DNA of 64,000 nucleotides, taken from the NCBI GenBank assembly GCA_030141605.1, contig JAQGDQ010000092.1, positions 77,501-141,500 of the forward strand, read 5' to 3'. Below are positions 21,601 to 33,600 of the stretch, piece after piece; position 1 is the first letter of the stretch; every line of letters starts with the position of its first letter. The notes under the pieces were generated by a model. The model was not told the origin of the DNA, did not search any database, and saw only the letters and a list, made by a program, of their open reading frames with translations. The translations under genes and the position numbers were made by a program. The DNA comes from Tubiluchus corallicola. Taxonomy: Eukaryota > Priapulida > Priapulimorpha > Priapulimorphida > Tubiluchidae.

Positions 21601-24600
21601 TAGGGAGGTGTAGTGTAGTGTAGTGTAGTCTAATTGTCTGTATAAGTTGTACACATAGTAGATTTACATGTACAGAATTAGCATCTGTAGTTTGTATTAT
21701 GCATTCTAGATACATGAGACTTTGTTGGTAATGGCTGGATAACAGATCTGTATTAATGGCCTCCAACTTCATTTCCCCGGCAGACATACTTATAGTAACA
21801 TGTAGGCAGTCAGGTAGTTCTGAAAATTTTGAGGTAAGTGTCCACTCATGATTCAACAATATAGCAAGTTGATGGGCGGTGTTGACCTTATGGGTCAAAA
21901 GAAGACAAGCTACGAAGTAGACAGAAAGTCACTCATCAAATATTATCTTTTCATTAGCCTTTGATTTACTTGACATTGCCATAAACAATACATGCATTGT
22001 ATACAATGATCTACTAGCTGAAGTCAATCCAGCAAAAAACGGAAGCATAAGACCACTAGACTTCAAAAGAATTTTAGCTAAAGAGCTTATTGGCAAATAC
22101 ACATATCGCAAAGGAACAGCGCCAACAACTGTCACAAGAAGCATGACTGTTATTCCAGCTGAACATATGATGGTAAAAGCTGAGCAAAGGAAGAGATGTG
22201 TGCCGTGTGCCAAAGTAAAAGTGGAAAACCGTACATTGAGCATGTGCAACATTAATTTTGTAAACTACATTTTTGCTTTACTTCTACTAGAAATTGCTTT
22301 TCAAAATGTCACAGTAGATAAAACTGAGCTATTTGATTGTTGATAATTACAGAAATGCTGTGTCTAAATATATAGTTAGCTTCAAGTAACATATGCTTAG
22401 TGCAAACTAAGTATCATTGCAACTTCACCATTGAGGACCATTGGGACACGTGTCCCAGGTTGTAACTATAAATTACCAAAGTGCAAGTAAAAACAATATT
22501 GATATTTCGCACAGGGATAACAAAAGCAACCAGAAACTTAAGAGTTTTCGTAAAAGTTGTAACTTAGTAACTTGTGGTCCTCAAAGGGTTAAATAAATTT
22601 AATTTGTTTGTTAGGGTGGGGAACATTTCCAGAAAACGTATTACAAGCATACTAACTTAATGATTATAATACAACTTTTTTAAATAAGATACACATTTTG
22701 AGGCTGTTTCCTTTTGGTGCAATAACAGTCCTTTTAGTTTCTATCTTTTTATCTTATGTATTCACTTCAGTTAACATTTCGTAACAACATAATAAGGCAA
22801 ATAAATTTCAACATTAAGTAATGAGTGTTTTTCATTAACATTTCATATTATATGCATAACATAATGTAACATTGCACAACATAATATAACGTTATTTTAT
22901 AGAAACATGGCTTAATTGAACAAGAATACATCTAACACACAATTGTCCTGGAAGACATTACTGTATTCCAGCATGTTTTGCTGTACACTATAGGTTACTT
23001 CTTGCATATAATTTCTCTTTTTCTTTATAAAAATGGCAGCAGTTGTTGTGATAAGTACATTTAGCCAAGAGTTTCTGGAATGCCACAGCTTTACCTTGTC
23101 TGGTGGGTGTTCATAAATAACGAGTTTACATGTGGTGGGAGGAAGTTAACCATGTAATTACTGTTAATTATTGGTAACACATTCGTTCTGATTTTGGATG
23201 TGCATACTCATTTTAAAATTTTTATGTTTTTTTTGAATGTGTTGTGTTTTGGTGGCACTAATAACCCGTCTGATTTGTCTACTCTGCTTTTGAGTTTAGT
23301 TTGTATTGGGTAATTAAAATTTAAATCAATTGATAGAGTTATACATGCTTTTAATCATTGTTGAAATGACTGCTGACATTTCTGCAGGAAATTATGATTT
23401 TATTTTAAGCAAACATCACTGATGATTGTTTTCTTTAATTGCATTTCTCTTCTTTCAAAATTGAAACTTAAGCAGCTTACTGCCTTTTACAGGAGTTTGA
23501 TGTTACTCTTTACTTCTGTAGTGTTTAACTTGAGAAATCTAAATTCTTCTGCATTCAGTCAATAGTGGAGCATTTGAACATTCTTTCAGTAGTAGTTTTT
23601 GTTGTACTATTTATATTGCAACAATTAAATTATGAAATTAACATACATGAAGTCTTAACCTAAAGGTGTTTGTAATTCTATACCCTTTGTGCAAACATGT
23701 TTATCTATAGTTTTCTCTAACCGTGAAAGTACCAAGCATGTTAGTGAGCCTGTGCTGCATTGATATACAAATTTTGTTAATTTAATTATTGGACTTTGTT
23801 TGCAAGTTTTTAAAGTAAACATAGCACAGACTCCTAGGTGTTTTAAACTTGCATCACTTTCAGGTTATGTTGCTAGTGCTCGAATTGGCTAATATATTGA
23901 CGAGATTATACCTGATTAAATTGGTGACTGTAACGTGACGCAATGAACGACTGAAAGACCAAACACTTAATAAAGTTTCCTATTTTATGGTGCATATTAG
24001 CAGCCATGACAGCCCGCCATAAACGTCCATTTTTCCAATCTTGAAGAGCAAAGCTAACATCTACGTTGTAAACTGCCAGAGTAATTCAGCCATCTGTCTG
24101 CAACTATATATTAATCCAGCACGTATTGCTGTCAGCAGTTTTCTATTTTTAACTCTTAACATTGTGTCTTTTTGTTGAGAAGCTCCTTTGGACTTGTAAA
24201 TTAGCTTAAAAGAAACAAAAACAAGAGCAGTGTTCGGTCAGATGGTGTATTTGTTAGGGCATTTAATAAGAGCAGGGCCGTGTTAACTCATGAACATGCT
24301 GGGGACTTGCTCCGGGGGCATCACAAGCATAGGGACCACATGCTAATCTATGTATGTGTTTTTCAAGGCTCATGTTATATTGTTGAATTGTTTATGTTGA
24401 TTAATCTTTACTGTACAGCATGTTTTTTTAATGTTTAAACACTGATTTTGTTGGAAGTATCAATAAAGTAAATATACAGTGTGTGTTTAATTTTATCGAC
24501 CATTTAAATTTTTAGTCCTGTGAGTGGTTGTGTAGGTAAGAGCCCAAGTACACTGTTTTGCCCTGGGGGCCTATAATGCTGCTAATACATGCCTGAATGT

Positions 24601-27600
24601 GAGGATGCCTGACATACATATACATGTGTTTGGCTTGTATGCCTTAATTTAGTTAGTTAGCTTTTTAACAATGTTTATGTACCCATGCAAAGAACTGATT
24701 GCAACTATTACTAATTTTTATTTATGTCAGCGATATTACTGTTCAAATTGATGGATAACAGCAGTTAACGTTCCTTTAAGTGGCGATAGGTGGCTTCCAT
24801 GTTTACTTGGATCATATTAGGTCTACCCTGTACCTTCAAAACGAAGAACTATGAGAGATATTTTGTTGAATTTGGTCCCAAAAAAGGCCTTAACTTAGGC
24901 CACAGATTTTTCAGAGCTACAAAGACTGCAAAGCTCTATAGAGCTTGCCTAAACACATAGAACAAACCTGTGCCAATCAGTTAATCATTCGTCTGAGCTG
25001 ATCCTTTTTGATCAAGTTTGTGACCAGCTGATAGGTGTATAAAATTTTGCATATTTTCACTTGATTTTCATTTGTGCAATGGTATAAAAGTGGAATACTG
25101 TTAATTAGCAATACTGTCACAAAGCACTATTTCCGGTATTGTGCCAAAAGAGTCTTGTAAGGATCTATTACGTGAAACCATCATCCTCGTCAGTGCTGTC
25201 GTTTGCGCTTCCTTTGTCGCTACCTCTGTATTCCATACTATTAGTTCTTCTTTTTTATCCATAATTTTTATGACTTTTGATTAATGCTATTCATTTTTGA
25301 TCATTTTGAGACTAATGTAATTGCTTTTTTCTTTTTTCTTGGCATACTTGAGCTTCTTCATACTTCTTAATGCACCATGATGTCTCTTGATGTTAATTAG
25401 TAGGACCGTGAAATGTGCTGACTACCTTTATGTGCTATATAATATTAAGTGTACAAAAAGAAGGAAAAAGGGGCTTAGAAATGCACTATTTTCTCTGTTT
25501 TCAACATTTACAGGTGTCAAGAACCATATAATTTTTTGCAGTTCCTTTGTTTCTTTGTCGAATTTGTTGCTGTTGGCTACAGGTGTTTACCCTAAGGTGG
25601 TATTTAATGCTGCTTCAGGTAGATGCAGAAGAGGTACAGGTTACAGGAGTGCCTGAACTGCTAGCTGATATGGAGCCTACTAAATCGGGGAGTGCATGTT
25701 GGGTAAAATTCGCGCTGATTGAGGTTAGTAAAATTGTTTCATTTTTGCAAGGAGTTGGAATTTGCAGTGTAAAGAGTTTACCATTTTTTATTGGTCTCTT
25801 GAAATTAATGGACTGGCGCATTTTGCAAAAATATTTTGCATATGCAGTGTTTAAAGTGCGCTGGGTCTGTCAGGGTCGCAGACCCGGAATCTAAAATTAT
25901 AGACCCTGCACCTGAAGAAAAGCAATTTATCGCCAGGTTGCAGATTTTGTTTTATCACCTTTTAACTAGCTCTAAGCTTATCTGTAACACATTTTAATAG
26001 TGCAATTTCCATCTCTCAGTCAGCAAAAGTGAACTATAGTCGATAACAATGGGTGCGAGTAGTTTATTGTACTGAGCTGCTGTTACCCCTTCTCGATAAC
26101 ATACATAGTGCAACCCATTTTTCTTGCAAATTTTCAGGAAAAAAGAAAAACATTTCTTGAGAAGTTATGCACAAGAACAATGAGTTATTTCACTTTACCA
26201 TGTAGTCACTTATTTTGCTTTAGACTTGAAAAGTTGGGGGCAACAAAATTTAGCTGTAACTAGTGCACGTTTTTGATTGTGTCAAAAACTGTGGGATGAT
26301 TCTGCTTCTGTGACAGTATTTTTTGTATTTACAAATAAAGATTGTTTGCAAAATAATTAACAACACTGTATGTTGTTAACTATAAGTAAGTACAGTTGTG
26401 TTTGACTCGATTAACAATTTCAATGAAGTCTGAGCTTGTCACTTTTTGACCAGTGACCTGAAGGTCAATGCTCAGCCAAATATGGGTCGATATACCATTA
26501 TATTTGTCTCCTCAAGACCTTTCGTTTGATGTACTACAACCTACTGTTGCTCGACATAGGAGGCATTTGTATCACTGCCATGTAATTTCACTTTTTGTCC
26601 TTTAGTGGGGTTAGTGGTTGACCAGCTAGGCTTAGGGCATACCATTTAATTCGTCTCATCCAGACGTTTCATTTGATGTAGTATAAGACTTTAAAACTGA
26701 AACTTCCATTTTACCTATGACCTCAGGGCCAAGGGTCAACAAATGCAGGCGTGACTTATACCACTCAATTAGCCTCACTATACCTTTCATTTGATGTACT
26801 ACAACCTGTTGCTGCTGGACACTGAAAAGCATTTGTCTGCATGACCCTCAATTTTGGTTTTTGCCCCCTAGCAGGTCCAAGAGTCAACTAATCTGGGCAT
26901 AAATCACCATTCCATTCTGCTCATCAAGACCTTTCATTTGACATACTACGAGCTACTGTTACTTGGCACTGGAAGCATTGGTGTCCCAGCCTTCGATTTC
27001 AGTTTCTGATCCCTGGCAGGGTCAGGGATCAAACAAAATTACTGAAACTTATATCATTCAATTCATATCATCCAGACCTTTCATTTGATATATTACACGA
27101 CACTGTTACTCGACACTGGAATCATTGGTGTCCCCGACACCATCGATTTTGGTGTTTTACCCCCTACCGAAAAATTTTCCCTTATGTAAATGGCTCATAT
27201 TGAGCGTTGCACAGCAACTCAACACCACCTAGCCACATACCAAAAATTGTGATCCTAGTTCAAAAACTGTAGGAGGAGATCCAGCCTAACAAAAAAAAAC
27301 AAGAAACCCTGCCCGCTCTGCAACCTTTGACCCAGAGGTGACGGGTCATTTGTAAATATAAATCCCCCTACCCGGGGAGTGTGTCCTGTGAGTTTTGTGA
27401 GCCTAGCCCTGTGCATGTGCAAGTTATTAAAGAAACAAAACGGCGGAATAATAATAAATAATAATAAAAACCGGGGGTAAATCAAGAAGATTCTGCTGTA
27501 AGCACACTCTTAATTAGTTGGCGTGATTGTCTTTAACAGAAGCATAATTATGTCACCATGTAAATTGGAGCTAGTGCACTTTGTTGTATTTCATTTGCTT

Positions 27601-30600
27601 AGTGATTCCTGACAGTTTAACTGTTTAAATAGGCCAAGACTTATACCGGTAGTGTACAAAAGCTAGCTGATGAAAACTTAATTCACTGATTAAAAATCAA
27701 TTAGTGTTTTTGAATTAAGACCCAGATTTTGTGTCCTTGATGGCAAAAAGAGTTGAAAAACTGTTTACTGAACTGACTTTTTTCAGTCATTACAGGCCTC
27801 AAATGCCTAAAATTGGGGGAAATGCATTGGTTTTTGGTCTTGCTTTGTTCATCATGAGACCTCTTACCTAAACAAATACACTGTAAGCACTGCATACATG
27901 CCATATATATGGCATATATGGTGTGATAGCATCTTTTCAAGATCACTTATAGTTTGCCACTTCAAATCTGAACACAGAAGTTTTTCCATTTTAAGGACAA
28001 CTGAATTTGTTATTACAGTATTTTCTGATTAATATTATTCCTAGCTTATTCTAATTCTTGCAGGAACTCTTCAAAGAAATATTGCACATGATCAGAATAT
28101 CCCAAGGAGGTAGTCAAGGAATGCCACAAACTCTGAACAAAATCCTGGCTTCAAAAGCTTGTCACGGTAAACTATGATTTTGTTTCATGCATCATTTATC
28201 TGTGCACCATTTTATTTTGTCTGCATTTTTCACAAGGACATTCCTGAAAGAGAGCTAAGAGATGTTTGAGAAGTGCTAATTTTTTATCTAGCTCGTTGAT
28301 CTGTTGATTGTTGGTGTTTTCCTGGTTTCTTGGTGATTTATAAGTAAACTTCTTCCTGATGGACTGTGGAAAGAGAACATAGATAAGGTGCTGAGTGTTA
28401 CTGAACACAGGCCACATGGTACACATGTTTTTGTCTGTACATCTTATCTGCCTGTAAAACCAAAAACAAATTGAACAGTATATAAACTCTCTGATAATAA
28501 TTGGGCCACAAGTTTGACTGTCTGTACAAAAACAAAATTCAATAGCTACTGTGACCCACAGGTGTTTTAACATCAGTTCCTTATTTTCGATTGCCTAAGC
28601 CTTCAGCTTGCTTAATTTGGTTGAATCGGTTTGGTTTTATCATGCTGTCTCAGAATTTTGTAGTTATTTTTTTCTATTACATCTGCCGTAAAGTACCAAA
28701 CAAACAGTTTTAGTACATTAATATGTAGAAGGGCCTACTATTCCCATATACATTGGTGGTAGTATTAGTTCCAAAATTGTATATTTGGATTTGAAGTTCG
28801 TAAAATGGGAATCTACTAAATTATTGATAGGATGTGTGCTGGATCTCATCTTTAAAGCAACATGCTTGTATTACGTATGTGCACAAATTGTTTCTGACTT
28901 GCTTGATGTTGTCACCAACTCGCCAGAGCCTAAGCTGCTTATATTCTAGATTTAACTGCTTGCCTTTTTTATTTAGGTTGCAGTCTATTAGTTCAACTTA
29001 TGTAGTTGTTAAGTGGCAATAAGTAAATATTTCCTCTAGTATTTTGTATAAAACATGTGGTGCCAAGTAATGACTGAAAGGCAAGAAAAATTGTACATTA
29101 TTCAGTACAAGTGCGTATTCCAAAAGTTGTTAAATAAGAAGTAAACTTTTTGTATGCAGTTTTTACTTATTAAGGAGTTTTTCCTATTCAGACCCCTTGA
29201 CAATGTACAGTTCTTGCAAGACTTTTTCAATAAGGTCTATCTGTTATTGTGTAAGTAATGGATTCATTCAATTGCTTGCGGTTCAGGAAATATGCTATTT
29301 TCCTTAAAAACCACTCTCGCTTTCAAATGTAAACCTAATTTTTAACAACTCGAAGATGTATTAAAGGAAGACTGGATGACTTTTCATTTACCACCCCATT
29401 TTCAAGTCCGACAAAAAGTATACAATTAACACTGCATGAGCGTTTCTGATAATTAGATAATAGATTAAAACTTAATTAACGGCGGGCGAGCCCAACTATT
29501 GACGACATCACAAATTAGCATAATTTTCAACAGCAAAAATATTCCACGAGCATGTTGCACATGTTTGCAAAAGCTTAAAATTGAAGTACAGTGCTACTGT
29601 AGGATATTCAGTGTGTTGTACTAAACTAAGCAAGTTTTAAGATAAAAATTCAAATTTAAAATTTACTGCTGTACTCCCGCATGAACTGTCGAACGTATGT
29701 AGTTCTTCACAAACTAACACATCTGAACTGAAAGGTGCAGCACCTGTTTTTGTGCAATGCGTTTCCAAAAAGCAGGCACTAGTGCCCGACTAACTAGCAA
29801 ATGGCGAAATTGCATGTAATAGCGAAGAACGTGAACTTGTGTTTGTGTGGTAATTAATTCTTTAACGTAAGTCATTTTTGAAAAAATAGTGCGTTTTCTT
29901 TCAATATTATAAAGAGTAGATTGTTTTGACCTGCAGTTTAAGGATGGGACCGGTTTTGCTTTAGGATTTCAGTCTCCCATGGACATTTTTGTGGTCATTT
30001 TCCATTCTGCTCTCCTCACTTCTCCTCTCCCCTCTTCTTCACCCCTTTCCATTCCTTTCGTCTCCTCTCCTCTCCTCTCCTCTCCTCTCTCCTTTCTTCT
30101 CTTCTCTTCTTTTCTTTTCTCTTTTCTTTTATTTCCTTCCATTTTTTTCTTCACTTACCTTTCCTGCCCTCGCCTTGCCTGTTATTCCTAGTAATTTTTA
30201 TATATGAATGAAAATTGGAGTAATATTGAAATATTAAACTAAAAGCGTGTTTTATAATATTGGGTATGCACTATACGGGTATTTTAATGAAAACAAATTT
30301 TCTGTAAAGTTTCACCGTGAATTGGCAAGTATGTAGTAAGCTACAAGGTTTAATGCCTTATGTCCCAATAACTTTAAAGTAGTAATTTCAGTCAGTATGT
30401 GACTTATGAATTTGCTTGTGATACAATTATTGGTATTTCTCATATATTGAGATCTTGGTTAATGTTCCTGTGATGTGTTATAATTCTACAAAATGTAAAT
30501 AGACCCAGTGGTAGTTCTTTCACTCTTAGCTAAACTTCTCCTTTCTCTTTCTGCGCAGAGTAGCCCCGTTCTTCCCATTCCATTTCGCGCTAGGCTGCTG

Positions 30601-33600
30601 CTTTACGTCGCTTCATTAACTATGTAGGTACGTTATCTCTGTGCGTTCTGGCTTCACTTCAAGCTTGGCTGAGCTGTGAATGGTATTATGTTGATTAGTT
30701 GGACAAATTATTGCTGGGCTACACGTTTGTTTGTGGAACTAAGTAAATAGTGGAAACAGTTATAACTAATGACCTGAGTAAGTATTCGTTTTGTAATCTT
30801 TCCCTTCTACGACGCCAGGCCCATGACGATGCTCACAACTCTTTTAAGCAAAATTTAGAAAGTTTTCGTGCAGTCTGTTCTTTCATAGCAGAATAGCATA
30901 ATTAAAGAGCGTAAAATAATAAAAACAAAGATATTTTTGCTAGAACTAACAATTTGTCGGTTGTAAGAGAAACACAATTTTTTGCAGTACCGCACTTTTT
31001 ATTATGATGTCGCATCTGACATTTGACGTACGTAATTATGAATATGATAGATAAGTCCCTGCCTTCACTAGTCATGGTTGGGCAGTGGTTGAAAATTTTT
31101 GTGGTCATTTGCTTAAAGGAAAACGGAGTGATTTTTCATATCCTTCTGCACTTGAAAGAAGTAGTAAAAAGGTAGGGTAGTACACATAGTGGGGTAGTAG
31201 TGAAGTAGGGTAAAAAGTATACATTTTAACACCTATAATAATGTAGTTCTGATAATTAAATATAGGCTAAAAAAACTTAATTAACTCTCGGTGAATTAGT
31301 GATGACGTCGTAACCGAACATAATTTTCAAGAGCGCAAACATTCCATGAGCGTGTTGCACGTGTTTTTCGAAATCGAAACTTGAAGTACGGTGTACAACC
31401 TTTAGTGTGATACACAAAAATTCAGCAAATGTTAAAAACTCAAGTTTACTGCTGTGTTCAGTCTGTTCATCCATGAGCACTCGAACGTGCGCGCCAAATA
31501 AACACATCTGAACATCCTTTGCGTGCAACTCGTTTCTTTGTTTCAGAAGAAACCATTCGTTGGTTAAATAAATAGTATATTAGACACGACAAAACCGATT
31601 GTGCCAAAAGAGAGTTCATATTGTCGTTCAGCTGTTTTAAGGTAGAGACGACAAGGTCAAAATATTTTCACCATAAAATATTTTGCCGAATGCTCTTGTT
31701 CTGTTTATTGTTACAAAGACTTGCGATGAATCTCAAATCTATTTTCAACAGAGCCAACAGAATATAAATTTGATCATCCTATGGATAAAACTTCGCGTTT
31801 ATTGCATTTTCCATAAATTCGGTTAGGAATGGAAAATTTTCCAGGGGGATGTCGCAGTAAGTCAGATGATACGCATTATGTTTCTGAAGAAGACGAAGGT
31901 TATATCCTTTCTTTGACATTGCAATATTACCTATTCCTGTTGCAATATAATGTTTTGTCCACATGTTTCGTGGCCCGACTAATTCATAGGAAAAGTACTT
32001 TACAGAAGTAGATAAGAACGTACCAATAAAGAGATTGGGGTGGCTATATTTTGTGTTCCGGGTTCGTGATGATGTAATACTGTATCATGACCATATGTAG
32101 TCGCGATCTTTTTTGGAGTACTACAGCCACTTGGACTCGTATCTCAGTTTGTTAGGTTGCAAAATCGTTTTGCTAATTTGGTACTGCTTGATTTGGAACT
32201 AGCACTGTAATTTCTTGCGTTTCAAGGATCGCTTGTTACATTAAACCTCTTTTTGTGGCAGCTTTTGAGTATTTGAGCTCTGACGGCCTTATCCTACTGT
32301 GAGCTTCTCCCCTGGCCTCTCAATGAAAGATGCCCTTATAGTCGTCGTATACTTCCTTGATCAGAATCAGTTGGCTCAATCACCTCGTTGACTCCTTTAG
32401 TATTACCCGCGCTAGTAACAATCAGTGCATGTTTCAAGCTGTTTTAGGAAAAATTCGAGTAATCTTGGATCTTTCTTCATTCATTTTCCAACAGACTGGC
32501 AGTAATAAATAACGAAATGACGACTGGACACGAAATAAAATACTTTGATCGCACAATTAACGATAATTGTAAAGATGATGCTGATATTTTAAATTAGTTG
32601 CCCCATATTTGATATCAGATTTAATATTTTTGCGGAGATCTTGGTTTTTGCTTTGCCGATGTTAAGAACGTGTTCTGTTTAAATCTGATTGTTCATCTTT
32701 TTACCGTTCTAACCTCTGGATCACTTTTAATGCTTAGTACTATTAGAAAATTAAAAGCGACCTACAATTTTGCATTGGCGAAGTTTTTTGCTTATCGTAC
32801 GGGCACCACAGCATCTAGAATATATGCAGAGAATGACTGTAATCATTTTAAAAAGATTTTGCATAAGAATACTTTTAGCTTTCATCAGCGGGTGTTAAAT
32901 TCAAGTAATGAAAACATCGCGCAGTAATGAAGTTTTATTCTTAACAATGGTTTTAACTTTGAATATTTTTGTCTTTTGGGAATATACACTTACTAACTAT
33001 GATTCCATGTGTACGTAATCGTGATGCGTGATCCGGTGATCCGTAATGCGTATGCAATGGTTTGTATTTAAACATGTAGAAGTGTTCCATATGTACGTAA
33101 TGCGTGTTGCGTATTCATTCAAATGTGATCGCTGTCGTCCAAATACGCATCGCGCAGCAATTGCCTAGGTGATTATAGCGAGTTTTCAAGGCTTCCAAAA
33201 ACCATTGCTTGCAATTTTCACGAATACCGTTCAAAAATGTCGGAAAGAGCGCCGTGTGGTTTGTTAATACGCGTAGCGTTTATGGACACATGGAAACGGT
33301 CAATACGCATCACGCATTACGTATCAGAGATCACGCATTGCGCATTTATGTGCACATGGAGTCGTACGTTTAAAATAAATAAATAAATGCTGCTTATATA
33401 AATCCAACTTTTCCCTCCTGCCTCTTATTTGTGAAATTCTTTACTAGAAGTTGGTTTTGGCACTTAAGAAGGAAAATAACAAAGTTATTACTTTCTATTC
33501 CAACCAAACAAGAATCTTATTTTTGGACATATTCTTATTTTCGCATTCTAACTGCGTAATCTTACTTTGACAGATTACCACAGGTCTTGTTTGGTATGAT

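Larger units (their letters stand above)
20948..22592 (+). mobile_element. piggyBac-like DNA transposon, degenerate, with TTAA target duplication
   Basis: TTAA at 20948-20951 and 22589-22592 flank inverted ends CCCTCTGAGGACCA and its near-perfect complement TGGTCCTCAAAGGG. TTAA targets with CCC-starting termini are the hallmark of piggyBac elements. A sub-terminal motif gggacac.tgtccc recurs near 20966 and 22441. Inside (about 21728-22343) the + strand encodes, in three frames, DNRSVLMASN, then QYSKLMGGVDLMGQKK and VDRKS, then FDLLDIAINNTCIVYN, the conserved C-terminal catalytic region of piggyBac transposases. The element carries a TAGTG microsatellite and is frameshifted, so it is inactive. 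Confidence 0.9.
20927..25618 (+). other. MLH3 intron 7
   Basis: A 4.7-kb intron holding a piggyBac-like element (20952-22588) and a short hAT-like element (24273-24595). The stretches 22593-24264 and 24604-25618 show no gene or clear repeat. Confidence 0.8.
25724..28063 (+). other. MLH3 intron 8
   Basis: Holds a tandem array of about five units with a 147-bp spacing (26430-27180). The palindrome atgccatatatatggcat sits at 27898-27915. The remainder is AT-rich with nothing recognisable. Confidence 0.8.

Noticed and set aside
21311-21898. 195-codon minus-strand ORF rich in Leu-His-Tyr-Thr
   Set aside because: It arises from the TAGTG microsatellite and overlaps the piggyBac remnant on the other strand.
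25583-25618. 36-bp upstream extension of MLH3 exon 8
   Set aside because: In frame, but it adds a hydrophobic 12-residue insertion absent from other MLH3 proteins. Kept only as an alternative.
29969-30207. ORFs on both strands at the polypyrimidine tract
   Set aside because: Low-complexity Lys/Glu/Arg or Ser/Leu/Phe translations of a C/T-rich tract.
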